IMG/VR virus record: IMGVR_UViG_3300021962_000192
Span: 1 to 45,954 of that record
Strand: one strand, 5' to 3'
Length of the DNA: 45,954 nt
Origin: a virus
This document shows, piece by piece, positions 1-8,083 of the stretch. The translations under genes were made by a program, and so were the position numbers. Under the pieces are notes generated by a model, which made no database searches, was not told the DNA's origin, and worked only from the letters and a program-made list of their open reading frames with translations. Within the stretch, counting starts at the first letter, position 1, and every line of letters starts with the position of its first letter.

Positions 1-149
1 GTGGTGGTGGGTCGGGTGTGTGTATTTTTAATTACCCAACATCGTTCACGCCAACTATTGGTGCTGGACTAACTGGTACGGTGACTAACTCAAATGGTAG
101 AACGATTATTGAGATTACTGCAGGTAGCGGAAACGTAAGTTGGGCGTAA
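1..149 (+). CDS. C-terminal end of a glycine-rich virion/tail protein (partial)
   Basis: This reading frame is already open at the window edge (codons start at base 3) and ends at TAA 147-149. The visible 48 residues begin GGGSGVCIFNYP and finish with a repeat-like TITAGSGNVSWA-type ending (here IEITAGSGNVSWA). This is the usual C-terminus of phage proteins with a glycine-rich domain, which are tail-fibre or appendage components. The downstream fibre genes fit that role. Only the tail of the protein is seen, so its size and N-terminal domains are unknown. Confidence 0.7.
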   Translation, partial: GGGSGVCIFNYPTSFTPTIGAGLTGTVTNSNGRTIIEITAGSGNVSWA

Positions 150-150
150 G

Positions 151-1650
151 TCAAGACTTACTTGCTCTTAAAAGTTCAATAAATTCTGTGTTGTCTATAA
201 AGTATTGAGACACTGAATCAAGATACTCAATATGGGCTTCAAAATCTGCCTTTGCAGATTCTTCTTGTCTATACTGTCTTAGTTCTTTCGTTGCAGTTTC
301 TTTAGAGATGTAACCCAAACCAGCAAGAATCCAGTTATATATAGGCACGCCCGCATACCCCATCATTCTGCCCAGTTCATCTTCTAAAATTGCCTTGTGT
401 TTTGATGATTCTAGAATTCTCAAAGCCTGCTCTGTACGTCTTTCCGGCTTCGATATATCTCTCCAAAACTCGCTATCTGTTCTTTGACTTGCGTAATGAA
501 CACTAATAAAGTCTTTGAACCCGTCGTATAAACGACTAATTAATTTATTATAAGAACTTACCGAAGCCCAATTGCAAGTTGACTCAATGTCTGACTTAAG
601 GTAGTTGAGAATGAAATACTGTAGTTGAATTAGCGTCCCATGGATGCTCGTTGCTTCGAGTGGTTCAAGGAATGATGAAGATAGCCCTATGAATAAACAG
701 TTATTCTTCCAAACTTCTTTCAACTTGCCGGTGTCAAAATCTATGAATTTAATTGGTTTAATTTCTTGACCCAGCAAAGTTTCAATTTCTTTTTGTGCGC
801 CCTCTCTGTCCGTGTAGTGAGAATCAAAAACATAACCGCAACCCATTCTTTCTTGGGTTGGCACCATCCACATCCACCCTGATTTTTGAGCGAAAGCAAC
901 CGTTACTGGGTCAATACGGAAACCCTCTTTGTGTTCAAGCAAGAAAGGCATAGCGGTGTTTACTGGTAGATATTTTGAGTACGACTCCCACTCGATGCCC
1001 ATCTTTTTGGGCAGGATTCTACTGAAGCCAGTGGCATCAATAAAAAAATCTGACTTGACAACTTGACCAGAATCCAAAGTAACTGACTCAACATCTCCCG
1101 ATTGAGTTATTGAGCAATCAACTACTTTGCCTTCAATTGCCCTAACTGAATTACATCGTTTTTTAAAATATTGCCCGACCAGATGTCCATCAAAATGAAG
1201 ACCGTAATGATTGTCGCTGACGACATCGTCATCTTTCATGTAAAACGGAGATAAAGATTTATTTGTCAAGTACCCGTTTTTGCTAGCCATATGTATTGGT
1301 ATGTCGTTTTTGACAACATGCATTAATGGGCGATAGGTCCCATACTCGAGTGGTGTGGTGCCGTCGATTGGCGCTATAAATTCGTGATTTAACTGCTTCC
1401 AATTAACGTAATGAATAGAAAGTTTAGGAGTTGCGTCTGTTTCCTTAAAAAAGTCAGATTCATTACATCCGTAATTAAAATCAGAGTTCTTGAGAATACT
1501 GGTAAGGAAGCCTGTACTTGATTCTCCGGCCCCAATTATTCCCACAGCCTTCGATTCAATGAGGGTCACCTCGTGTTCTGGGTGCACCTTACTCACCATA
1601 AACGCCGCCAACCAGCCGGCAGTGCCCCCACCTAAGACGGTTATTTTCAT
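151..1650 (-). CDS. Flavin-dependent tryptophan halogenase-like protein
   Basis: The 499-residue protein has the landmarks of flavin-dependent halogenases: an N-terminal FAD-binding GGGTAGWLAA (residues 7-16), a GAGESST segment (40-46), and the halogenase signature GWMWMVP (258-264, family WxWxIP). Lys76 (in ATPKLSIHYVNW) and Glu332 (in FLEPLEATSIH) align with the catalytic Lys79 and Glu346 of PrnA as I recall them. Length is normal for the family. These enzymes use FADH2 from a reductase, O2 and halide to chlorinate or brominate an indole or similar ring; the substrate here cannot be read from sequence. It is the only minus-strand gene in the left half and is divergent from the tail-fibre operon, as expected for an independently acquired accessory gene. 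No flavin reductase is visible, so the host presumably supplies one. Confidence 0.88.
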   Translation of the reverse strand: MKITVLGGGTAGWLAAFMVSKVHPEHEVTLIESKAVGIIGAGESSTGFLTSILKNSDFNYGCNESDFFKETDATPKLSIHYVNWKQLNHEFIAPIDGTTPLEYGTYRPLMHVVKNDIPIHMASKNGYLTNKSLSPFYMKDDDVVSDNHYGLHFDGHLVGQYFKKRCNSVRAIEGKVVDCSITQSGDVESVTLDSGQVVKSDFFIDATGFSRILPKKMGIEWESYSKYLPVNTAMPFLLEHKEGFRIDPVTVAFAQKSGWMWMVPTQERMGCGYVFDSHYTDREGAQKEIETLLGQEIKPIKFIDFDTGKLKEVWKNNCLFIGLSSSFLEPLEATSIHGTLIQLQYFILNYLKSDIESTCNWASVSSYNKLISRLYDGFKDFISVHYASQRTDSEFWRDISKPERRTEQALRILESSKHKAILEDELGRMMGYAGVPIYNWILAGLGYISKETATKELRQYRQEESAKADFEAHIEYLDSVSQYFIDNTEFIELLRASKS

Positions 1651-1665
1651 TTATTCATATTAGCA
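1651..1665 (-). promoter_or_regulatory. Extended -10 promoter of the halogenase gene, leaderless geometry
   Basis: Read on the minus strand, TGCTAATAT (plus bases 1657-1665) is an extended -10 box. It is followed by six bases (GAATAA) and the halogenase ATG. No Shine-Dalgarno sequence lies between, so the transcript would start at or next to the ATG. Confidence 0.5.
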
Positions 1666-1698
1666 ACAGCCACCCTAGAACCTTAAATAAAAAAAATA

Positions 1699-1707
1699 TG
1701 GGATAAT
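1699..1707 (+). promoter_or_regulatory. Extended -10 promoter of the tail-fibre operon, leaderless geometry
   Basis: TGGGATAAT is an extended -10 box whose hexamer GATAAT (1702-1707) lies seven bases before the ATG at 1715. There is no Shine-Dalgarno sequence. Together with the minus-strand promoter it forms a compact divergent promoter pair. Confidence 0.5.
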
Positions 1708-1714
1708 AACGGCC

Positions 1715-1900
1715 ATGGCTTTTACTTTCCCTGCAAATCCATCTAATGGTGACCGGGTAGTTTTAGCTGGTAAGGAATATCAATTTACGAGTCCTAAATG
1801 GTTGCGTTACAGTTCTGTAGTTATTGATGGTGGAATAAGTACCACATTGATACCTGCAGATGGGCCAACCGTAGATGGAGGAGATTACGATGGCTTTTAA
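1715..1900 (+). CDS. Short virion-associated protein (hypothetical)
   Basis: The 61-residue protein opens MAFTFPANPSNGDRVVLAGK and then has YQFTSPKWLRYSS. Small phage proteins of the form 'MAFTFPxxPxxGxxxxxxGxxYxWxxxKW' are common just upstream of, or at the N-terminus of, tail-fibre genes and are thought to be structural. It ends in a Gly/Asp-rich tail and overlaps the following fibre gene by 11 bases, so the two are translationally coupled. The start is set by the upstream -10 box with no ribosome binding site. I recognise the pattern, not a named family. Confidence 0.65.
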   Translation: MAFTFPANPSNGDRVVLAGKEYQFTSPKWLRYSSVVIDGGISTTLIPADGPTVDGGDYDGF

Positions 1901-3215
1901 GAGAATTCTTCTGCGACGTGACACAGCGGCTAACTGGACATCGGGTAACGCCGTACTTGCTTCTGGTGAAATTGGCTACGAGACAAACACTGGCAAGTTT
2001 AAGATTGGTAACGGCTCTACGGCGTGGAACTCTCTTGGATATTCGATTGCCTCGAACATTTCGTCGGCCACCCTTAACGACCTTGGTGACGTAACTATCA
2101 CGTCTGTTGCTAATGGAGACTTCCTTCGATGGAATGGCACCGCCTGGGTCAACGACGCGGTCAACCTTTCAACAGACACAATTGGCTCTTATGTTGAATC
2201 GCTTGTTGCTGGTACCGGAGTAACTCTTTCCAACAACTCTGGCGAAGGCGCAACACCGACAGTTGCGGTAAATACTTCGGTTATTCAAGCACGGGTCTCG
2301 GGTGTTTCTGATACAGAAATTGGCTACCTCGATGGCGTAACTTCAGCAATTCAAACACAGATTGATGCCAAGGCGCCACTTGCTTCTCCAACATTCACTG
2401 GCACAGTAACTCTGCCAGACAACACAGTTGCACTTGGAACAAAAACAACCGGTGATTATGTAGCCGCAATTACCGGCGGTACGGGTGTTGCTTCAACAGC
2501 CGCAACTTCTGGCGAAGGCACAACGCACACACTGTCGATTGGCCAGGCTGTAGGCACAACCGATAATGTAACTTTTGCTGGCGTAACTGCTGATGCAATA
2601 CGAGTTGGAGTTACTGCTGCTGGCGAAATTGACACAACATCAGGTAATTTGACAATTGATTCAGCAGGCGGAACCGTAACAGTCGATGACAACTTGACGG
2701 TAACTGGAAACTTGACCGTTTCTGGGAGCACAACTTCGATAAATACCGAAACCCTTACTGTTGACGACAACATCATTGTTCTTAACAACAATGTCACTGG
2801 CGCACCAACAGAAAATGCTGGCGTGGAAGTTGAGCGTGGGACTTCGGCAAATGTTTTCCTTAGATGGAATGAAGCTGATGATAAATGGCAACTGACAAAC
2901 GATGGCACAACTTACTACGACATTGCTTCGTCCAACGATGTTGCAATCGCAACAGCTTTGACCGTTGACAACCTCACCGACACAACAATTGTCTCTGCGG
3001 CCAATGGTGACTACCTTAAGTACAATGGCAGCGCTTGGGTTAATGACCCAATCAATCTCGGCACCGACACGGTAGGCAACTATATGGCTGGTGTATCAGC
3101 CGGAGCGGGTATTTCGGTCACCCACACACCAGGAGAAGGCTCAACAGCGACAATCGCAGTAAATACTGCGATTGCGGCAGATGACCAGTTCGTCCTCGCA
3201 GGACAGATTTTCTAG
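1890..3215 (+). CDS. Tail fibre protein with Mtd-type N-terminal domain
   Basis: The start is ATG 1890, which has GGAGGAG 7-13 bases upstream; an in-frame ATG at 1875 lacks a good site. The 441-residue protein begins MAFKRILLRRDTAANWTSGN and continues LASGEIGYETNTGKFKIGNG. This matches the N-terminal domain shared by major tropism determinants and many phage fibres (Mtd_N type). The central part has the fibre-shaft motif EIGYLDGVTSAIQTQIDAKA followed by PLASPTFTGTV, seen in trimeric fibres. A stretch near residues 60-130 (DLGDVTI...NGDFLRWNGTAWVND) is repeated near 365-425 (NLTDTTI...NGDYLKYNGSAWVND), an internal duplication. It probably forms a trimeric fibre or baseplate appendage. Confidence 0.82.
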   Translation: MAFKRILLRRDTAANWTSGNAVLASGEIGYETNTGKFKIGNGSTAWNSLGYSIASNISSATLNDLGDVTITSVANGDFLRWNGTAWVNDAVNLSTDTIGSYVESLVAGTGVTLSNNSGEGATPTVAVNTSVIQARVSGVSDTEIGYLDGVTSAIQTQIDAKAPLASPTFTGTVTLPDNTVALGTKTTGDYVAAITGGTGVASTAATSGEGTTHTLSIGQAVGTTDNVTFAGVTADAIRVGVTAAGEIDTTSGNLTIDSAGGTVTVDDNLTVTGNLTVSGSTTSINTETLTVDDNIIVLNNNVTGAPTENAGVEVERGTSANVFLRWNEADDKWQLTNDGTTYYDIASSNDVAIATALTVDNLTDTTIVSAANGDYLKYNGSAWVNDPINLGTDTVGNYMAGVSAGAGISVTHTPGEGSTATIAVNTAIAADDQFVLAGQIF

Positions 3216-3239
3216 TAACTTATACACAGGAGATAAAAC

Positions 3240-3608
3240 ATGGCAACATTCAGTAAAGAACTACTTTCAGAAAGCACAAACGGCCGGGCAAAAAAAGTTG
3301 TGGCGACAGCAATTGCTTCTTCCCCAACCCTGATTCATACTGGTCCGGTCTCAACAAGTGTTTTGGACGAAGTTTGGATTTATGCACAGAACAATCACAC
3401 AGCGGACGTTGCTGTGCGAATTGGTTTTGGTGCCGCAACAGACCCTGACGACATCATTGAATACACAGTTAAGACAAAAGGTGGTTTGTATCTCGTGGTT
3501 CCGGGCTTGCTTCTCAAGGGCAACGCAACCCCACTAACGGTTGTCGCCGCTGCTGGTACTGCAAACGTTATATCTCTGTCAGGATATATTAACCGCATTA
3601 CGGCATAA
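3240..3608 (+). CDS. Small virion structural protein (hypothetical)
   Basis: The 122-residue protein has an AGGAG ribosome binding site eight bases before its ATG. It is rich in beta-strand-forming residues with alternating hydrophobics (for example DEVWIYAQNNHTADVAVRIG and GGLYLVVPGLLLKGNATP), suggesting a beta-sandwich. Proteins of this kind and size sit between fibre genes in many phages and are assumed to be fibre-associated. No catalytic motif is visible. Confidence 0.6.
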   Translation: MATFSKELLSESTNGRAKKVVATAIASSPTLIHTGPVSTSVLDEVWIYAQNNHTADVAVRIGFGAATDPDDIIEYTVKTKGGLYLVVPGLLLKGNATPLTVVAAAGTANVISLSGYINRITA

Positions 3609-3611
3609 GTT

Positions 3612-4610
3612 ATGTCGGAATTTATTAAACGCGGAGCTGTTAGTCAGGCCGTAAGTGGCGGTCCACTTGCGCCGCGCCACAACAGAAATAATAAAACAGA
3701 CGGTGTATTTGCCTATTGGTTTGCGCAAGGCAAATCAATTCTTGCTGCGTTTATAGATGCATTTACTAGAAGTGATAGTGCAAGTTCTATTGGCGCAAAT
3801 GTTGTTGAATGGATTCCAGAACGTGGGACCTGGGGTATCAGTTCAAACGCCGCAACGACGAGCACTGCCGCTTCTTCATATCCCATCGCCACATTTAATG
3901 CGGGCACAGTAGCCGCAACGGTTAAGGCAACCCTTCCTGCAGTTAGGTCTGCTGGTGCTGGTGTTGCATTTTGGGTTACGGATGCAAATAACTGGTGGGC
4001 TGCAGTTGCTGACAAAGTAGATTTCTCGGGCGCACCATACAATTGCCCAAGTGGTGGTTCAATCACTAGTGGTAGTAATTGCCAATATACATATGGTGCC
4101 GTAGGTGGCGGACCATACACTGCGGGTGGTCCATTTGCTTATTGGGCTTGCGGTTCCGGAACAAATTTTGGCAACGGATGTTGGTATTACGATGGTTATA
4201 CTTGGGTGCGATTTGGAGACGGGTATATTGCTTATGGCTATCAGCCTCCCTATACACAACCCGCCCCTTATAACTACACCCCAACAACAGTAAACTACAC
4301 GGGTACTGCTACAAGCTTTAATCGTTCTGATTTTAAAATTATCAAAAGCACGGCAGGCACAGTTTCTACTGTTTCAAGCCACACGGTAGCCACCCCAACG
4401 GCAACTACATATTTGTCTTACATCCAAGCCCAAACTACGGCTAACGGGGTAACAATTACGGCCGCAGATAGCGCTGCACCAAATACCGTGACCACTGTTA
4501 ATGTCGCCGCTTCGACACCAGTTCCAGCAGAAAAATTTGGAATAGTGTATGCTCCGGCGACAAATTATGCGAACCCCAAGGTAGAACAAATTGAGTACAC
4601 CCCATTATGA
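3612..4610 (+). CDS. Tail/receptor-binding protein with jelly-roll lectin-like domain
   Basis: This is a 332-residue protein. Residues 48-140 read like a concanavalin/LamG-type jelly roll: FTRSDSASSIG, then WGISSNAA, then AGVAFWVTDANNWWA, the 'xF...D..N.W' pattern of carbohydrate-binding sandwich domains in phage appendages. A middle segment (about 140-220) is extremely rich in Tyr, Gly, Trp and Pro with four Cys, unlike the flanks. The C-terminal part is again beta-rich. The gene follows the preceding one by three bases. A role in host-surface recognition is inferred from domain type and position. Confidence 0.65.
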   Translation: MSEFIKRGAVSQAVSGGPLAPRHNRNNKTDGVFAYWFAQGKSILAAFIDAFTRSDSASSIGANVVEWIPERGTWGISSNAATTSTAASSYPIATFNAGTVAATVKATLPAVRSAGAGVAFWVTDANNWWAAVADKVDFSGAPYNCPSGGSITSGSNCQYTYGAVGGGPYTAGGPFAYWACGSGTNFGNGCWYYDGYTWVRFGDGYIAYGYQPPYTQPAPYNYTPTTVNYTGTATSFNRSDFKIIKSTAGTVSTVSSHTVATPTATTYLSYIQAQTTANGVTITAADSAAPNTVTTVNVAASTPVPAEKFGIVYAPATNYANPKVEQIEYTPL

Positions 4611-4770
4611 TTCCTATGCCGTTGAACGTTTGGCAATCTGCAAAGAGTGCCCGCGTTATTTTAAACTTACTTCAACCTGTAAAGAATGCGGTTGCTTTAT
4701 GATAGTTAAAGCACAACTATCTTCATCTAGTTGCCCCTTAGGAAAATGGAGCCCACATGGCACACAATAG
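4591..4770 (+). CDS. Small Cys-rich zinc-binding protein (copy 1)
   Basis: This short gene is easily missed. The frame opens after a stop at 4582-4584, and the only plausible start is TTG 4591 (AAGG about ten bases upstream); it ends at TAG 4768-4770. It gives 59 residues. The core is ICKECPRYF, TCKECGCFM, SSCPLGKW, that is CxxC-x9-CxxCGC plus a later Cys, a zinc-knuckle pattern. The protein encoded at 27819-28061 has the same spacing and the same ending (CPLSKW), so the two are paralogues. Each copy lies just upstream of a 2OG-oxygenase cluster. It overlaps the genes on both sides (20 and 14 bases). Function unknown. Confidence 0.65.
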   Translation: MSTPHYDSYAVERLAICKECPRYFKLTSTCKECGCFMIVKAQLSSSSCPLGKWSPHGTQ

Positions 4771-5026
4771 AACAGTTTCATTTAATACAAATTCAGAAGT
4801 CTTAGGTAAAAAGATTTCGTCTCTTTTGTTTTATGTTGATATTGCCAAAGAGAGAATTATCCAAGACAGTGAGTACCCAGCAACCAACGATATAGTCTGC
4901 TCGATTGATGAAGCCCGCCATTTGTTGCTTGCTTTAAATAATCTTTTCACCGTAGAGCCATCTGAGGTGACTCCGGCGGACAGTTCCTTTGATTTGTTGG
5001 AATTTAGCGATACGGTCCCCCAATAG
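4757..5026 (+). CDS. Hypothetical protein
   Basis: The 89-residue acidic protein has a GGAG site five bases before the ATG and overlaps the zinc-protein gene by 14 bases. It begins with a polar stretch, then has a helical middle (VCSIDEARHLLLALNNLF) and an acidic tail. No recognised domain. Its position in the operon between a tail protein and the oxygenases gives no firm clue to function. Confidence 0.6.
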   Translation: MAHNRTVSFNTNSEVLGKKISSLLFYVDIAKERIIQDSEYPATNDIVCSIDEARHLLLALNNLFTVEPSEVTPADSSFDLLEFSDTVPQ

Positions 5027-5054
5027 CTTTAAGAGATTAGCTAACCAATAGCCC

Positions 5055-5061
5055 TGATAGT
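5055..5061 (+). promoter_or_regulatory. -10 box for the first oxygenase operon
   Basis: TGATAGT at 5055-5061 contains a -10-like hexamer GATAGT, followed nine bases later by ATG 5071 with no Shine-Dalgarno sequence between. This resembles the other leaderless starts in the window. No -35 match is seen. Confidence 0.35.
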
Positions 5062-5070
5062 ATGGGCGCC

Positions 5071-5469
5071 ATGGAAGCAAAAATAATTCCAAGCGCAAAA
5101 GGACCAGTTGTCTTATTTGAAGACTTAGCCCTGCATATGACCGACACCCAAGGACTTACATACGCGGTAAATACTACACCTTTTCTTCTTCAAAACCTAG
5201 AAAAATCTTTGATTGACCATTTCGAATCAGTAACTAATTTTGTAAAAGAAAATTTAAAATCCAAAAATCCACTGCAATCAAATTTAGTTACTGACGCAAT
5301 AGGCGCAATGGATGATTTCTTTAAGTTTGCTTATAAGGACTATATTGGCTACCTAAGACTTCAAGCAATGGATAAAGAGCCGGATTTATCTGGCGAGAAG
5401 TTAGATGCCGCAGTTCGCAGAATTTGCCGAGACGACATCAATCATTTCTATGCGCAAAAAAAATCATGA
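5071..5469 (+). CDS. Hypothetical protein, first gene of oxygenase operon
   Basis: The predicted protein is mainly alpha-helical and has no recognised domain. Two in-frame starts exist: ATG 5062 and ATG 5071 (132 residues). I prefer 5071 because of the spacing from the -10 box at 5056-5061. The C-terminal region is charged (AAVRRICRDDINHFY). It overlaps the next gene through ATGA, which starts a run of four coupled genes. A role as partner or substrate of the downstream oxygenases is possible but unsupported. Confidence 0.6.
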   Translation: MEAKIIPSAKGPVVLFEDLALHMTDTQGLTYAVNTTPFLLQNLEKSLIDHFESVTNFVKENLKSKNPLQSNLVTDAIGAMDDFFKFAYKDYIGYLRLQAMDKEPDLSGEKLDAAVRRICRDDINHFYAQKKS

Positions 5470-6083
5470 GAAGAGAACCTTCCGACGTTAGATACGATAA
5501 GCCAGTAGACAATTGCGTACCACCGTCTGTAGTCGTCTCTGATGTTTTCACTCCAGATGAATGTCGTAAAATTATAGAACTTGGAAATTCCGAGAAACTA
5601 GACGCCGCAAAAGTTAGGGGTGGCGCTGTTATGACTCAAATCAGAAGTTCGGAGTTAAGGTTTATCGAGCCCGTAAATATGAATGAAGTCGGTTGGATTT
5701 TTGAAAGACTCAAAGAAATTATTGACAATGTAAATGACCGAATCTATGAGTATCAATTGCATTATTTTACCCCACCTCAATTTACTCATTACAAAGTTGA
5801 TGATTATTATGACTGGCATATGGACCTACTAATGGGTAAACCATGTGAGGCATTATTTATGAGGAAACTTTCAGCAACAGTATTTTTGTCAAATCCAGAA
5901 GATTTTACTGGAGGCGAATTAATGATAGGTCGTAATTCTGACGGCAGTCATGAAGAGATAATTGAAGCAAAGCAAGGAGCCATGGTTTTGTTTCCTTCAT
6001 TTATTTGGCATAAAGTCAATACGGTTAAATCAGGAGAGCGTTATTCGTTGGTTGTTTGGAGTGAAGGGGATAAATTCAGGTGA
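5466..6083 (+). CDS. Fe(II)/2-oxoglutarate oxygenase, prolyl 4-hydroxylase/PKHD type
   Basis: The start is ATG 5466, overlapping the preceding stop (ATGA). The 205-residue protein is a complete double-stranded beta-helix oxygenase. Iron ligands are His118-x-Asp120 (in YYDWHMD) and His182 (in SFIWHKV); Arg192 (in SGERYSLVVW) would bind 2-oxoglutarate. The conserved FTGGELMI and GAMVLFPS strands are typical of PKHD-type hydroxylases. Such enzymes hydroxylate prolyl, lysyl or other side chains using O2 and 2OG. The natural substrate is unknown; it is close to tail-fibre genes and in an operon with other oxygenase-like proteins. Confidence 0.9.
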   Translation: MRREPSDVRYDKPVDNCVPPSVVVSDVFTPDECRKIIELGNSEKLDAAKVRGGAVMTQIRSSELRFIEPVNMNEVGWIFERLKEIIDNVNDRIYEYQLHYFTPPQFTHYKVDDYYDWHMDLLMGKPCEALFMRKLSATVFLSNPEDFTGGELMIGRNSDGSHEEIIEAKQGAMVLFPSFIWHKVNTVKSGERYSLVVWSEGDKFR

Positions 6084-6865
6084 GCGAAGAACAAAGCGAA
6101 CAAGTAGTTTATTGGGCGCCATGGATAGACAAATCTACTGGTCAAAGAGAAAACAAATCAACGGTTAGCGAATGGCTGTACAAGGAACCATCCAGCGTGT
6201 GGCAGGAGTTGTTGGACAATAAAGACCAAAATATTATTTCCAGCAAATTAACCACTACATATTTACAGTGTCCAGCAACCAGAGAGGCACTTACTAATGT
6301 TTTTGTGGTTAGATGCCCATGTACTTCGACTGCAGAAGTATTAATAAAAGAAAATAGTCAAATTGAAAAAGTAGAGCAAGCCTGGGGCACTCAATCACAA
6401 TGCGAAATAAGTATGGCCCATGCGCCGACGTGCTACGACCAACTTCTCATTATTGTGGGTTACCCTTTTATCTTTTTTAGCGAAGAGTCGCTTTTTATGA
6501 GGTCAACATCACCCTGGTTCCATTCAGCACCACATTTTTCATTAGGAGGCATAGTTCCTGGCCTCTACGATATTGGTCGTTGGTTTAGGCCTTTAAATTT
6601 TGAATACAATCTCTGGCCCAGAAATAATAAATTTACAATTATGGAGGGCGAACCAATGGCTTATTTGGAATTTTCAACAAATAAACCAGTTGTTTTTAAA
6701 AGATTTGAACTTACACAAAAATTGATTGACCTCGCTTCTGATTCAATCCACACTAGGACAAAACAAACAAGAGGTTTAAATGGGTTGTGGAATAGATATA
6801 AGATGTTTGACGAATCTTACGGTAAAAAAATTATTGTAAAAGAAATCAAATCTAATTTAATATGA
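6080..6865 (+). CDS. Conserved hypothetical protein within oxygenase operon
   Basis: The GTG start at 6080 overlaps the previous stop (GTGA), and the stop overlaps the next start (ATGA), so translation is tightly coupled. The 261-residue protein is rich in aromatic residues and Pro (WAPWIDKSTG; SPWFHSAPHFSLGG; YNLWPRNNKF) and has scattered Cys (QCPATRE, RCPCTS, SQCEIS, PTCYDQ). I do not recognise a named fold. Fixed placement between two oxygenase-like genes suggests it acts with them, for instance as a scaffold or substrate-recognition partner. Confidence 0.7.
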   Translation: MSEEQSEQVVYWAPWIDKSTGQRENKSTVSEWLYKEPSSVWQELLDNKDQNIISSKLTTTYLQCPATREALTNVFVVRCPCTSTAEVLIKENSQIEKVEQAWGTQSQCEISMAHAPTCYDQLLIIVGYPFIFFSEESLFMRSTSPWFHSAPHFSLGGIVPGLYDIGRWFRPLNFEYNLWPRNNKFTIMEGEPMAYLEFSTNKPVVFKRFELTQKLIDLASDSIHTRTKQTRGLNGLWNRYKMFDESYGKKIIVKEIKSNLI

Positions 6866-7386
6866 TTTTTCTTGAACGTTCAGAATTTATTGTTAAAAAT
6901 CTTCCCGAGATTGAAAAATCTTTAGAATTTGCTCGCTTTAAATTCAAGGATGTAATGGGGACAACCGAATATACAAAAGCCTACGGTATTTATAATCTCT
7001 TTGCCTTACTTCATTCAGATGCTCTTTTTTATCAAATATTTATCGATTTGCGCGAGCGAGTTAGAACTGTTTTAAAACTGGAGCCGAATCAGCCTCTCTG
7101 GATGCAAGCGTGGATGAACGCTGACAGACCAGAAGGAGTCTTAGATTGGCATGACCATATGTGGCCATGGCACGGGTATATATCTATTGACCCCAAAAAT
7201 ACGAACACAGTTTTTGAAGACAGAGTAGTTAAAAATGTTCCGGGTCAAATTTATTTTGGTGAAGGTCATAATAGACATAAAGTTCAAGTCCTGGAACCGT
7301 ATGAAGGTTTAAGAACAACAATTGGATTTGATGTAACCAACGTAGTTGGCGAAAGGACAAGATATGTCAGTTTTATCCCGTTCTAA
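6862..7386 (+). CDS. Probable Fe(II)/2OG-dependent oxygenase (divergent)
   Basis: The 174-residue protein overlaps its neighbours on both sides. A likely metal site is LDWHDHMWPWHGYI: His97-Asp-His99 (HxH, or Asp98 as ligand), with His139 in HNRHKVQV and Arg151 in GLRTTIGFDV. The order 'first His pair, GQIYFG strand, second His, R-TIGFD strand' follows the oxygenase jelly roll. The acidic ligand of the classical HxD triad is not in its usual place, so catalysis is less certain than for its neighbours. Confidence 0.6.
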   Translation: MIFLERSEFIVKNLPEIEKSLEFARFKFKDVMGTTEYTKAYGIYNLFALLHSDALFYQIFIDLRERVRTVLKLEPNQPLWMQAWMNADRPEGVLDWHDHMWPWHGYISIDPKNTNTVFEDRVVKNVPGQIYFGEGHNRHKVQVLEPYEGLRTTIGFDVTNVVGERTRYVSFIPF

Positions 7387-7984
7387 TTCCAAGGAAGAGC
7401 AATATACGCAAGGCGACCACATCGGCGTATGGGATAATTTTTTTACCCCCGAGCTGTGCAATAAATTTATTGCATTTTATGAATATCGCTCCAAGGTTGC
7501 GTTCAAACGAAACGACCATACAAAGCAAGACTCATCGGTGAATATTGGCACAGAAGAAGCAATGCGACAAATTATGGTCGATAGTTCAATGAGCGATGAT
7601 TTTCTGCCAGAATTTCTAGATAAATTTTGGGGAACTTGTTACCCAATGTACGTTGAGAAACACCCACATTTAACAAATGCAGTTTCTTCGCTTGTTATGT
7701 CAACTATAAAGATTCAAAAAACACTTCCTCAAGAGGGTTATCATGTTTGGCATTGCGAGCAAGCAACGATAGAAACTGGGCGCCGGATGGCGTTTATTAT
7801 TCTTTACTTGAACGATGTTCAATCTGGCGGCGAGACAGAGTTCCTATACCAATCAGCAAGAGTTGAGGTTTCTCAAGGGCGGTTAATTCTCTCTCCGGCT
7901 GCTTATACCCATATGCACCGTGGTAATCCGCCATTAAGCGGGCCAAAATATATTCTCACAGCGTGGCTTGAATTTGAAAAATAG
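7364..7984 (+). CDS. Fe(II)/2OG oxygenase, prolyl 4-hydroxylase-like with HxE motif
   Basis: The start is ATG 7364 (AAAGGA eight bases upstream), overlapping the previous gene by 23 bases; a TTG at 7346 is the alternative. The 206-residue protein carries His130-Cys-Glu132 (YHVWHCE) instead of HxD, the strand SGGETEFL, and the distal His in TYTHMHRG-like sequence (YTHMHRGNPP, His183/His185). Lys195 in GPKYILTAW probably replaces Arg as the 2OG ligand, as it does in prolyl 4-hydroxylases. HxE variants are active in some subfamilies. It ends the ATGA-coupled operon. Confidence 0.85.
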   Translation: MSVLSRSNSKEEQYTQGDHIGVWDNFFTPELCNKFIAFYEYRSKVAFKRNDHTKQDSSVNIGTEEAMRQIMVDSSMSDDFLPEFLDKFWGTCYPMYVEKHPHLTNAVSSLVMSTIKIQKTLPQEGYHVWHCEQATIETGRRMAFIILYLNDVQSGGETEFLYQSARVEVSQGRLILSPAAYTHMHRGNPPLSGPKYILTAWLEFEK

Positions 7985-8083
7985 TTAAACTATAAATTTT
8001 AAAAACCAGCTATAGAAACTATGTGCCCAAGCACAAATAGTGTGTGGCTGGCATGCCTATTTTATTCTTGCGCAAAAAATTAT

